Below are positions 1 to 6,355 of a stretch of DNA of 6,414 bases, piece after piece; the first letter of the stretch is position 1; each line of letters begins with the position of its first letter. The position numbers and the translations under genes were made by a program. Location of the stretch: assembly GCA_020057805.1 (NCBI GenBank), contig JAGVFD010000125.1:1-6414 (forward strand), given 5' to 3'. Source of the DNA: Sideroxydans sp. GTDB lineage: Bacteria > Pseudomonadota > Gammaproteobacteria > Burkholderiales > Gallionellaceae. Below the pieces are notes generated by a model. It saw nothing but the letters and a program-made list of their open reading frames with translations. It made no database searches and had not been told where the DNA came from.

Positions 1-182
1 AACAATAGATGCGCATCTTCACGCACGATGAGTTGCGTGTGCAGCACAACTTTTTCGTTGAGCGCAGGCAGGTTGTAGAAGGTGCTCATGGGTACATCTA
101 CTTCGTAGCCCACGCCCTGCACATCCAACACGATTTGCGGCGGATTTTTTTCTAACAAAATGCCACTCAAACGACCAATCAT
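1..182 (-). CDS. ruvA: Holliday junction branch-migration subunit RuvA, N-terminal part (runs off left edge)
   Basis: RuvA binds four-way Holliday junctions as a tetramer and loads the RuvB helicase ring, which drives branch migration in the cytoplasm. Only the first 60 codons are present. They begin [15 protein letters not shown] and continue with GVGYEV, STFYNLP and VREDAHLL. These are the landmarks of the RuvA N-terminal OB-fold domain and match my memory of E. coli RuvA (MIGRLRGIIIEK, GVGYEV, TTFYELP, VREDAQLL). The ATG at 182 is 3 nt downstream of the prenyltransferase stop, with GGGG about 7 nt upstream as a weak ribosome-binding site, so it is probably translated as part of the yebC-ruvC-prenyltransferase-ruvA operon. 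The helix-hairpin-helix and C-terminal RuvB-binding domains lie beyond the window. The end at position 1 is a window boundary, not a truncation. Identification is very secure. Confidence 0.96.
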   Translation of the reverse strand, partial: MIGRLSGILLEKNPPQIVLDVQGVGYEVDVPMSTFYNLPALNEKVVLHTQLIVREDAHLL

Positions 183-185
183 TTT

Positions 186-1121
186 TTACCCCAATATCAA
201 ACCTAGTGATAACAACGTCCCATGCGCCATCATGGCGCCAATCGTTAGCTTAATTGCGTCGCCTAATTTTTGCGGTTGCGCGGCGTGGCGCACCAACAAT
301 CGCGCTGCTTTTACACTTAATGGCAGGGCCAATAAGGCCAGCAAAGCACATAACGGCAGGCAACCCAACGCCACACTCCCTAATAAAAAAAGATACGCCA
401 GTGCCACAATCAACACATAGCCCCAGCGCGCATGGTGCACAGTTAATCGCGCCACCCAATGCAATTTACCCACTGCCGCATCCGCGCTGCGATCAGGAAA
501 TTGGTTGATGTAAAGCAAGTTGGTCACCAACAAGGCGTACGACAATCCCGCGATAAACGGGGCGGCGCTAAAGCCTTTGCGCTGTACAAAATCAGAACCC
601 ACGGTAATCAACAAAAATCCCGCCGCTACACACAACTCACCCCAGCCACGACTATTCAAACGGAACGGGGGAGCAGAATATGCCCAGCCAATGAACAGTC
701 CCGCAACCCCCACGTAAAACAATTGCGGCGTGGAATGCGCCATCAGCCACACTCCAGCCAAGCCCACGCCAAGCAACAAAATAAAACCAAAGTTGCGTGT
801 CTGCGCCAACGTCAACACGCCGTTTTGAATAAAGCGACTGCCCCCTGTAAAAGGAAAAATACGCTCGGTGTTTTTCGCGTCAGTTCCGTTCAACGCGTCG
901 TAATAATCATTGAGCACATTTACGCCCGCGTGCGCCAGCAATCCAAATATCAACGTGATTAACGCCGTCGTAAGATTAAACAGAACGGCATCGTGCCATG
1001 CCATCGACAAACCGATCACCGATGCCATCAAACTGGCGCTGAGAAAGGCGGGACGAGTCGCGGCAAAATATCGCACCAAGGGATTTTGCAAAGTGGCTAG
1101 CGTTGGCTCCAGCGGCGGCAT
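186..1121 (-). CDS. MenA/UbiA-family membrane prenyltransferase inside the ruv operon
   Basis: Members of this family transfer an isoprenoid chain from a prenyl diphosphate to an aromatic or other acceptor in the inner membrane, using Mg2+ held by two Asp-rich motifs. Motif 1 is at residues 68-81 (N68, N71-D72-Y-Y-D75, D81). Motif 2 is INQFPDRSAD at 205-214, followed by G218-K219. A YSAPPFRL loop lies at 148-155, and the 311 residues form roughly eight or nine hydrophobic helices. NDYYD plus the following TGGSRFIQNG stretch is closer to MenA (1,4-dihydroxy-2-naphthoate prenyltransferase) than to UbiA proper. The acceptor cannot be read from sequence, and no other menaquinone gene is visible, so no symbol is given. 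The ATG at 1121 shares one base with the ruvC stop (TGATG), and the gene ends 3 nt before ruvA. The family call is firm; a menaquinone role is only a possibility. Confidence 0.9.
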   Translation of the reverse strand: MPPLEPTLATLQNPLVRYFAATRPAFLSASLMASVIGLSMAWHDAVLFNLTTALITLIFGLLAHAGVNVLNDYYDALNGTDAKNTERIFPFTGGSRFIQNGVLTLAQTRNFGFILLLGVGLAGVWLMAHSTPQLFYVGVAGLFIGWAYSAPPFRLNSRGWGELCVAAGFLLITVGSDFVQRKGFSAAPFIAGLSYALLVTNLLYINQFPDRSADAAVGKLHWVARLTVHHARWGYVLIVALAYLFLLGSVALGCLPLCALLALLALPLSVKAARLLVRHAAQPQKLGDAIKLTIGAMMAHGTLLSLGLILG

Positions 1122-1750
1122 CAGATTAACCGCCCGCCTTTAACTCGAAAACCCTTGGTCGCTAACGCCCCTAAACCCATTCCACTGTGTGCATGACAAA
1201 TGGCACAGGCCAACGCATCCGCCGCATCGGCACTAGGTGTGCCCGATAATTTCAGCAGCCGCACCACCATCGCCTGCACCTGCTCTTTATCCGCATGGCC
1301 ATTACCCACCACCGCCTGCTTCACCTGCAAAGCAGTGTATTCCGCCACCGCTAAATCTGCCTGCACCGCCGCACAAATCGCCGCGCCGCGCGCCTGCCCC
1401 AATAACAGCGTGGACTGCGGATTCACGTTCACGAACACTTTTTCAATCGAGACTTGCTGCGGCTGATGTTGCGCGATGACCTCGCCCAGCCCGCTCAAAA
1501 TAACTTTCAGCCGCGCAGGCAACTCACCATCGGGCGTCTTAATACAACCACTCGCCACATAATGCAGTTGCTGCCCCACTTTATCAATCACCCCAAAACC
1601 TGTGATGCGCAGACCGGGGTCGATGCCCAAGATGCGGATTGGGGAAGGGACACTTAAGGGAAGAGTGAAGGGGGAAGGGATAAGGGTTAAACCCTCGGCT
1701 CCGCTGTTACCCTTCTCCCTTCCCTCTTTACCCTTCCCCGTCTCAATCAT
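1121..1750 (-). CDS. ruvC: Crossover junction endodeoxyribonuclease RuvC with a 36-residue N-terminal insertion
   Basis: RuvC is the dimeric resolvase that cuts Holliday junctions with the RuvAB complex. Its RNase H-like core is clear: [17 protein letters not shown] with D44, SIEKVF with E103, and SADAADAL with D175 and D178. These are the four acidic catalytic residues. Subtracting 36 puts all of them at the E. coli RuvC positions (8, 67, 139 and 142, counting Met) and gives 173 residues, the E. coli length as I recall it. The extra residues 3-38 (E3-T-G-K-G through S36-P-I38) are low-complexity and are encoded by a repeat-like DNA segment lying between the expected M-I and R-I-L-G-I-D. The ATG at 1750 overlaps the yebC stop as ATGA. 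I found no ATG or GTG in frame between residue 1 and the conserved core. The core is complete, so the protein is plausibly active if the N-terminal tail is tolerated. Confidence 0.95.
   Translation of the reverse strand: MIETGKGKEGREKGNSGAEGLTLIPSPFTLPLSVPSPIRILGIDPGLRITGFGVIDKVGQQLHYVASGCIKTPDGELPARLKVILSGLGEVIAQHQPQQVSIEKVFVNVNPQSTLLLGQARGAAICAAVQADLAVAEYTALQVKQAVVGNGHADKEQVQAMVVRLLKLSGTPSADAADALACAICHAHSGMGLGALATKGFRVKGGRLI
1637..1744. repeat. 108-bp G/A-rich:C/T-rich inverted-repeat segment inserted in the 5' end of ruvC
   Basis: On the plus strand the left half is purine-rich with repeated GGGAAGGG-like units. The right half is pyrimidine-rich with CCCTTCCC-like units, so the two halves can pair as a long imperfect hairpin. 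The ends are a perfect 9-bp inverted repeat, GGGGAAGGG at 1641-1649 and CCCTTCCCC at 1731-1739. Near the middle is AGGGTTAAACCCT (1683-1695), two 6-bp arms around a single A. The boundaries 1637-1744 are inferred from protein conservation: they correspond to ruvC codons 3-38 and keep the frame (108 = 36 x 3). I see no convincing direct target duplication at the ends. It resembles a small non-coding dispersed repeat or miniature inverted-repeat element. Expansion of a local purine tract is the alternative. Confidence 0.65.
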
Positions 1751-2472
1751 TCCTCAATCACCGCCGTCGTATAAACCTCTTGCACGTCGTCGCAGTCTTC
1801 CAGTGCATCTAACAGCTTCTGCATTTTCAACGCATCGTCGCCGGTAAAAATAACGTCACTTTCGGCTTTCATGGTGACTTCGCCCATCTCCGCCTTAAAT
1901 CCAGCGGCTTCGAGACGTTGTTTAACATTTACAAATTCATACGGCGCGGTGATAACTTCGATGCTGCCGTCGTCGTTATTGATGATGTCTTCCGCGCCCG
2001 CATTGATGGCCACTTCCATCAATGCGCTTTCATCCACACCCGGCGCAAACACCATGTAACCACAGTGCTTAAACAGGAAAGAGACCGACCCATCCGTACC
2101 CAAATTGCCACCGTATTTGGTGAAGGCGTGGCGCACATCCGCCACGGTGCGCGTCTTGTTATCCGTCATGCAATCGACCATCACTGCTGCGCCGTTAATG
2201 CCATAGCCTTCGTAGCGCAATTCCATATAGTCGACGCCCTCCAGCTCGCCTGCGCCGCGTTTGATGGCGCGCTCGACGTTGTCTTTGGGCATATTCTGCT
2301 CATAGGCTTTTTCCATCGCCAAACGTAAGCGTGGATTGATGTCGGGATCGCTGCCGCCCAGCTTGGAGGCCACGGTAATTTCTTTGATAAGGCGCGTGAA
2401 TATCTGTCCGCGTTTAGCGTCTTGCTTGCCTTTGCGATGTTGAATATTTGCCCACTTGCTATGTCCTGCCAT
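1747..2472 (-). CDS. yebC: YebC/TACO1-family translation factor or regulator
   Basis: This 241-residue protein starts [20 protein letters not shown], the signature N-terminus of the YebC/PmpR/TACO1 family, and is of typical length. Further family landmarks are the N-terminal helical stretch with [13 protein letters not shown], then [18 protein letters not shown], the KYGGNLG-GSVSFLF segment and NDDGSIEV. The family was long described as transcriptional regulators. More recent work on bacterial and mitochondrial members supports a ribosome-associated role in relieving stalling at difficult sequences such as polyproline. The ATG at 2472 is chosen because it begins the conserved MAGHSKW and has GAGGAA at the right distance; a longer in-frame reading to 2517 adds 15 unconserved residues. 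The stop overlaps the ruvC start, an arrangement common in proteobacteria. The 155 bp to the divergent cytochrome gene must contain the operon promoter, but I could not pick convincing -35 and -10 boxes. Confidence 0.97.
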   Translation of the reverse strand: MAGHSKWANIQHRKGKQDAKRGQIFTRLIKEITVASKLGGSDPDINPRLRLAMEKAYEQNMPKDNVERAIKRGAGELEGVDYMELRYEGYGINGAAVMVDCMTDNKTRTVADVRHAFTKYGGNLGTDGSVSFLFKHCGYMVFAPGVDESALMEVAINAGAEDIINNDDGSIEVITAPYEFVNVKQRLEAAGFKAEMGEVTMKAESDVIFTGDDALKMQKLLDALEDCDDVQEVYTTAVIEE

Positions 2473-2477
2473 GATAT

Positions 2478-2483
2478 TTCCTC
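2478..2483 (-). promoter_or_regulatory. Ribosome-binding site of yebC
   Basis: On the minus strand this reads GAGGAA, 5 nt upstream of the ATG at 2472. It decides between the conserved MAGHSKW start and the longer in-frame reading that would begin at 2517. Confidence 0.75.
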
Positions 2484-2627
2484 GGAAAAAATTCGCGCGA
2501 ATGGTAACACCGCCCACACGTCCGACCCAAATACTCGGTTACTCGTCAACCAGACTGAACACGTCACGTTTGAAGGCGTAGAATCTCTGCAACAATTTTT
2601 ATTTAACGTAGAAAAAGGAGTATCACC

Positions 2628-2939
2628 ATGAAAGTGCAACACGTACTAATGCTTACCGCAGGTCTTTTGCTTTCTAACGCTGTTTTGGCCGATGACGGCG
2701 CGGCTCTGATGAAGAAAAACAACTGCGGCACTTGTCACCAAGCTGAAAAGAAAACTGTCGGCCCTAGCATCAAAGCCATCGCTGAAAAATACAAAGGCGA
2801 CGCAACAGCTGCTGACAAGCTTGCAGCAAAAGTTCGTAAAGGCGGCTCCGGCAGCTTCGGTAGCATGGCGATGCCCGCGACTCCAGCCAAGGCTAGCGAT
2901 GAAGACATCAAAGCGATGGTTGCTTACATCCTGAAGTAA
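2628..2939 (+). CDS. Periplasmic monohaem cytochrome c, c551/c552 type
   Basis: This is a small class I cytochrome c, a soluble periplasmic electron shuttle. In related bacteria such proteins carry electrons from bc1 or other donors to terminal oxidases, nitrite reductase or peroxidases; the partner here is unknown. Residues 1-21 form a Sec signal peptide (K2, hydrophobic core 6-16, cleavage after VLA21). The mature protein is 82 residues, matching the usual c551 size. The haem site is C33-G-T-C36-H37, with H37 the proximal ligand. M82 in SMAMPATP is the expected distal ligand, and the final helix DEDIKAMVAYILK is typical. AAGGAG at 2615-2620 is 7 nt before the ATG. The gene stands alone, divergent from yebC, and is closed by a strong hairpin terminator, so it is probably monocistronic. 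Codon choice looks somewhat different from its neighbours (more AAA and GCT), which may reflect high expression. Confidence 0.95.
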   Translation: MKVQHVLMLTAGLLLSNAVLADDGAALMKKNNCGTCHQAEKKTVGPSIKAIAEKYKGDATAADKLAAKVRKGGSGSFGSMAMPATPAKASDEDIKAMVAYILK

Positions 2940-2958
2940 TCGCTACACGTTACAAATG

Positions 2959-2995
2959 AAAGAGGCCAGCAAATTGCTGGCCTCTTTGCGTTTTT
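2959..2995 (+). terminator. Rho-independent terminator of the cytochrome c gene
   Basis: Arms AAAGAGGCCAGCAA (2959-2972) and TTGCTGGCCTCTTT (2974-2987) are perfectly complementary. In practice this is a 12-bp stem with an AAATT loop. TTTTT follows at 2991-2995 after a GCG spacer. It lies about 20 nt after the cytochrome stop and 12 nt before the end of the convergent EF-hand gene. In the other direction it is followed only by TTTCATTTG, so it may stop the EF-hand transcript less efficiently. Confidence 0.88.
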
Positions 2996-3007
2996 AATGC
3001 GCTGAAA

Positions 3008-3508
3008 TTACTTTGTCGATTTAGGTGCCGCTTCGCCTTTTTGACTAGGCATCTTGGAATGCATTTTTTGCATACTGTCGATGACTTCTTGTTTTGTCAT
3101 CTTGCCGTCTTTATTGGCATCAATCACGTCGTAGCGCTTAAACAACATAGGCATGCCAATTTCGGCTTCGGCTTTACTCAAACCACCATCATGGTTGATA
3201 TCCACTTCGTCGAAACGCTTATCGAAAGGATCTTGATGGATTTCTGTCATGCCGTGATGTTTGGCTTCTCTCTTGGGCTCCAACTCCTCTTCCGTTAGCT
3301 TGCCGTCTTTGTTGGCATCCATTTCTTGAAAACGCGCCGCGTGAAAAGCGTTGAATTCGGCCTGGCTCACTGCGCCATCTTTATCCGCATCCAACTCTTG
3401 CAAACATGGGCCGTGATGCGCGCCGTGCTGGCTGCCAGGGCACGCTTGCACCAACGGTGCAGCACACGCCAAACAACCCGCGACAACTAAAGTTGAGAAT
3501 ACTTTCAT
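3008..3508 (-). CDS. Secreted four-EF-hand calcium-binding protein
   Basis: The 166-residue product has an N-terminal signal peptide (K2, hydrophobic 4-20) likely cut after VQA22. It then carries four canonical EF-hand loops at residues 40-51 (DADKDGAVSQAE), 64-75 (DANKDGKLTEEE), 103-114 (DINHDGGLSKAE) and 130-141 (DANKDGKMTKQE). All four keep the acidic positions 1, 3 and 5, Gly6 and Glu12, so all should bind Ca2+ in the periplasm or outside the cell. A His-rich stretch (HGAHHG, 28-33) and a second one at 84-85 could bind other metals, but this is only suggestive. VAGC at 9-12 resembles a lipobox but lies unusually early, so lipoprotein status is uncertain. The ATG at 3508 is preferred over GTG at 3517 because AGGAG lies 8 nt upstream. 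Proteins of this type are common in proteobacteria and usually of unknown role. It converges on the cytochrome gene and shares the intergenic terminator region. Confidence 0.92.
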   Translation of the reverse strand: MKVFSTLVVAGCLACAAPLVQACPGSQHGAHHGPCLQELDADKDGAVSQAEFNAFHAARFQEMDANKDGKLTEEELEPKREAKHHGMTEIHQDPFDKRFDEVDINHDGGLSKAEAEIGMPMLFKRYDVIDANKDGKMTKQEVIDSMQKMHSKMPSQKGEAAPKSTK

Positions 3509-3516
3509 GGTGAACA

Positions 3517-3521
3517 CTCCT
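3517..3521 (-). promoter_or_regulatory. Ribosome-binding site of the EF-hand gene
   Basis: Minus-strand AGGAG lies 8 nt before the ATG at 3508. It overlaps the in-frame GTG at 3517 and therefore rules against that longer start. Confidence 0.75.
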
Positions 3522-3576
3522 GTTTAGTTAATGAGCCCCTATGATTGCGGGGGTGACGCACAGACAGATTAACATG

Positions 3577-3583
3577 AAGGAAG
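3577..3583 (+). promoter_or_regulatory. Shine-Dalgarno-like AAGGAAG favouring the alternative 3591 start
   Basis: AAGGAAG lies 7 nt before an in-frame ATG at 3591, whereas the conserved-looking start at 3639 has no clear purine-rich site. It is the main argument for a 16-residue N-terminal extension of the exoribonuclease. It competes with the TATAAT at 3606-3611, which would place the transcript start downstream of it. Confidence 0.3.
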
Positions 3584-3611
3584 TTCGGCGATGGGTGGCA
3601 CAGGTTATAAT
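3584..3611 (+). promoter_or_regulatory. Candidate sigma70 promoter for the exoribonuclease/TonB-like pair
   Basis: A perfect TATAAT stands at 3606-3611, preceded 16 nt upstream by a poor -35 (TTCGGC, 3584-3589). It is followed by a GC-rich stretch (CCGCCGC). Initiation would fall near 3618 and give a leader of about 20 nt to the ATG at 3639. The GC-rich discriminator resembles those of stable-RNA and growth-rate-controlled promoters, but that link is inference. The same bases could instead be codons if translation starts at 3591. Confidence 0.5.
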
Positions 3612-3638
3612 CCGCCGCACTTTTTTAAGCTCTTTCCC

Positions 3639-5489
3639 ATGAACATTTTTTACGAAGAAGACGGCGGTTTCAAGGTCGGCAGCATCCTCACTGACAATAC
3701 GACCTCGTTGCAGGTCGAGAACACCCACGGCAAACGCAGCAAAATTAAATCCGCGAACGTGATGCTACGTTTCGCGCAACCCAGCTTATCTGAATTTATG
3801 GCGCAGGCAGAAAAAGCCGCATCGGATATTGACCTGGATTTTCTGTGGGAAGCTTGCCCACCTGAAGAATTTGAGTTTGGCGTGCTGGCACAGGAGTATT
3901 TCGGCCACACCCCCACCCCCATTGAATCGGCTGGCGCATTGATTCGCCTGCATGGCTCGCCCATGCACTTCTATAAAAAAGGCAAGGGTTGCTACAAAGC
4001 TGCCCCACCCGAGGCGCTCAAGTCTGCCCTTGCCAGCGCCGACAAGAAACGCCTGCAAGCCGAGCTACAAGCGCATTACATCGAACAGCTAACCACATTC
4101 CAATTGCCCGCCGAATTCGCCGACAAGCTGGCGATGATTTTGTACAAACCCGATCGCAACACGCTGGAAGTAAAAGCGGTGGAAGCCGCCTGTGCTGCGA
4201 CCCACCTATCGCCCGCCCACCTGCTGGAAAAATGCGGCGCCTTGCCTTCCACCCACGATTTTCATTTCAACAAGTTCCTGTTCGAGAACTTTCCGCGCGG
4301 CACAGGCTTTCCTGAAGTGAACGTGGAAGCGCATCCTGAATTGCCGCTGGCAACGGTGAATGCCTTCAGCATCGACGATGCCAGCACCACCGAAATTGAC
4401 GACGCCTTCTCTATCAAAAAACTAGCTGACGGCAACTGGCGTATCGGCATTCACATTGCCGCACCAGCGCTTGGCATCCCACTCGATTCTGATAGCGACA
4501 AAATCGCTGCACAGCGCCTGTCCACCGTGTATATGCCGGGCGACAAAATCACCATGCTGCCAGACAACGTGGTGCAAGCCTTCACCCTGTGCGCGGACAA
4601 AGTGTGTCCCGCGCTGTCTTTGTATGTGAATGTGGATGCAAGCACCTTGCTGGTAACAAGTAGCGACAGCCGCCTCGAACGGCTGCACATCGCCGCCAAT
4701 CTGCGCCACGACACGCTAGAGCCCTTGTTCAACGAAGCAACGCTGGCTGCGGGCAAACTGGATTACGCCTACGCACCCGAATTGAAATTGCTGTGGGATT
4801 TTGCAAACCAATTGGAAGCCGTGCGCGGCAAAGCATCCGACAACAGCACACAACAAATTGACTACACCTTCCACATCGAAAACGACCATGTAACCATCGG
4901 CCATCGTCTGCGTGGCTCGCCCATCGACAAAGTTGTATCCGAACTGATGATCTTGGCCAACAGCACTTGGGGTAAGTTGCTGGATGAGCATGATGTGGCG
5001 GGCATCTACCGCACACAAAATAACGGCAAGGTGAAGATGAGCACTGTGGCCGCGCCGCATCAAGGCTTGGGCGTGGCACATTACGCATGGTCTAGTTCGC
5101 CCCTGCGGCGTTATATTGATTTGGTGAATCAACGACAACTCATCAGCGTGTTGTGCGGCGAGCCGCCTGCATACACCAAAAACGACATCGCGTTGCACAC
5201 CATCCTGCGTGATTTCGATACCGCCTACACCACCTACAACGAATTCCAACGCAATATGGAACGCTACTGGTGCTTGCGTTGGCTGCAACAAGAACGCATC
5301 ACTGAAATTCCTGCGCTGTTACTGCGCGAGACTTTGGTCAAGGTCGGCGACATTCCCTTGGTGGGGCGTGTGCCGTCCATTCCTGAACTGCCTGCCAACA
5401 CGCGTGTGATACTAGAGATGGGTGAGATTGATTTACTCGACCTCAACTTCCATGCGCGCTTCGTTGCCCAATTGGACGTGCCTGCATGA
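3639..5489 (+). CDS. RNase II/RNase R-family 3'-5' exoribonuclease (RNB domain)
   Basis: The product (616 residues from ATG 3639; E. coli RNase II is about 644) should degrade single-stranded RNA processively from the 3' end with Mg2+ in the cytoplasm. A short N-terminal beta-rich segment opens MNIFYEEDGGFKVG. The RNB catalytic domain has its metal-binding motif at SIDDASTTEIDDAF: D246, E252, D254 and D255 align with E. coli RNase II D201, D207, D209 and D210. A second RNB hallmark, SSSPLRRYIDLVNQRQ, lies at 485-500 with R490-R491-Y492. The C-terminal 60 or so residues look like a weak S1/OB domain. One catalytic Asp is replaced by Glu, as I recall also for the TTEIDD-type RNB proteins of cyanobacteria and betaproteobacteria. 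I chose 3639 because MNIFYEEDGG fits the family N-terminus I remember; ATG 3591 has a better ribosome-binding site. It overlaps the TonB-like gene by ATGA. Whether it should be called rnb or vacB is unclear. Confidence 0.92.
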   Translation: MNIFYEEDGGFKVGSILTDNTTSLQVENTHGKRSKIKSANVMLRFAQPSLSEFMAQAEKAASDIDLDFLWEACPPEEFEFGVLAQEYFGHTPTPIESAGALIRLHGSPMHFYKKGKGCYKAAPPEALKSALASADKKRLQAELQAHYIEQLTTFQLPAEFADKLAMILYKPDRNTLEVKAVEAACAATHLSPAHLLEKCGALPSTHDFHFNKFLFENFPRGTGFPEVNVEAHPELPLATVNAFSIDDASTTEIDDAFSIKKLADGNWRIGIHIAAPALGIPLDSDSDKIAAQRLSTVYMPGDKITMLPDNVVQAFTLCADKVCPALSLYVNVDASTLLVTSSDSRLERLHIAANLRHDTLEPLFNEATLAAGKLDYAYAPELKLLWDFANQLEAVRGKASDNSTQQIDYTFHIENDHVTIGHRLRGSPIDKVVSELMILANSTWGKLLDEHDVAGIYRTQNNGKVKMSTVAAPHQGLGVAHYAWSSSPLRRYIDLVNQRQLISVLCGEPPAYTKNDIALHTILRDFDTAYTTYNEFQRNMERYWCLRWLQQERITEIPALLLRETLVKVGDIPLVGRVPSIPELPANTRVILEMGEIDLLDLNFHARFVAQLDVPA

Positions 5490-6355
5490 AGTTTGCCGCC
5501 CTTCGATCACGGCTGAAAAATAAACGCATGGTATTTGCCACCGCGTTCTCGTTCGCTGCGCACGCTTTCGTCGTATTTGGTCTTGCCGCTGCGCTGCCCG
5601 ACATGCGCAACCTCGCCAAGCGTTTAGAACCGCTCGAAGTCACGTTAGTAAATAGCAAATCTAAAACTCGCCCCTCGAACGCCACGGCCTTTGCGCAAAA
5701 TAACTTGGATGGCGGCGGCAATGTTGAAACCGACAAACATGCGAGCACCCCATTTCCCCTGCTGAACGACGACACCCGCTTTACCCCAGAACAAAACACC
5801 CAGCGCACCAAAGCGTTAGAGGAAGAAGTAAAGCGCTTGCTCACGCAAACCAAAAGCAACTATCAAGTCGAGCGCAAAAAAGAACTTAAACATCAAGTCG
5901 AGCAAGCGCTAGACGGGCAAGATTTAGTGCAGCTCGCTTTAGAAATTGCGCGCCTTGAAGCAGAAATCAACAAAAGCATCACACTTTACGAACGCATGCC
6001 AAAACGCAAATTTATTGGCGCGCGCACACAAGAATATCGCTACGCACAATATGTGGAAGACTGGCGCAGCAAAGTAGAGCGCATCGGCAACCTCAACTAT
6101 CCCGAGGCGTTACGTAAAGAAAAGATTTTCGGCAAAGTGCGCCTCACCATCAACATTCGCTTCGATGGCACAGTGGAAAAAGTAGAAATTGATCAAACTT
6201 CAGGCAATCGCAAGCTAGATGCGGCGGCCATGCGCATCGCAAAACTGGCCGCGCCTTACGCCCACTTCCCGCCAGACATCCGCAAAGAAATCGACATCTT
6301 GAGCATCACCCGCACCTGGACATTCACGCCCAACGAACAATTGGCAACGGAATAG
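5486..6355 (+). CDS. TonB-like inner-membrane protein with coiled-coil linker
   Basis: This 289-residue protein has a short basic cytoplasmic start, one membrane segment (about 15-37), a periplasmic linker, and a C-terminal TonB domain at about 190-282. The last contains NYPEALRKEKIFGKVRLTINI, the FDGTVEKVEI strand and a final TRTWTF strand. TonB proteins pass proton-motive-force energy from ExbB-ExbD to outer-membrane receptors. The membrane helix carries S22-x3-H26, matching the Ser16/His20 pair that E. coli TonB needs for contact with ExbB. The linker lacks the usual proline-rich (EP/KP) stretch. It instead has a charged helical region at about 105-165 with heptad-like spacing, probably a coiled coil. 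No exbB, exbD or receptor gene is nearby. It is translationally coupled to the exoribonuclease by ATGA, a pairing I recall from betaproteobacteria, so a cell-envelope role other than siderophore uptake is possible. Confidence 0.88.
   Translation: MKFAALRSRLKNKRMVFATAFSFAAHAFVVFGLAAALPDMRNLAKRLEPLEVTLVNSKSKTRPSNATAFAQNNLDGGGNVETDKHASTPFPLLNDDTRFTPEQNTQRTKALEEEVKRLLTQTKSNYQVERKKELKHQVEQALDGQDLVQLALEIARLEAEINKSITLYERMPKRKFIGARTQEYRYAQYVEDWRSKVERIGNLNYPEALRKEKIFGKVRLTINIRFDGTVEKVEIDQTSGNRKLDAAAMRIAKLAAPYAHFPPDIRKEIDILSITRTWTFTPNEQLATE

Noticed and set aside
459..962. Plus-strand open frame of 167 codons opposite the prenyltransferase.
   Set aside because: It lies wholly antisense to a well-supported gene; its product is basic, low in family-like motifs and has no ribosome-binding site.
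1637..1744. CRISPR-like or tandem array suggested by repeated GGGAAGGG units.
   Set aside because: Units are irregularly spaced, degenerate and switch strand at the centre; there are no spacers of uniform length. An inverted-repeat element fits better.
1918..2328. Plus-strand open frame of 136 codons opposite yebC, rich in His and Ile.
   Set aside because: Antisense shadow of a conserved gene with no supporting start signal.
2484..2614. Promoter boxes for the divergent yebC operon and cytochrome gene (for example TTGAAG at 2570-2575 on plus, TTGACG from 2549 down to 2544 on minus).
   Set aside because: Each -35-like hexamer lacks a reasonable -10 at 16-18 nt. Promoters must be here, but I cannot place them honestly.
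2973..2973. Near-perfect palindrome around 2959-2987 as a protein-binding operator.
   Set aside because: Its position after a stop codon and the T-run that follows make it a terminator.
3534..3552. CCCC...GGGG inverted repeat upstream of the EF-hand gene as an operator or hairpin.
   Set aside because: Only about four to five paired bases around a ten-base loop, which is expected by chance.
4716..5291. Minus-strand open frame of 191 codons opposite the exoribonuclease.
   Set aside because: It is antisense to conserved RNB motifs and has no recognisable domain, so it is a codon-bias shadow.
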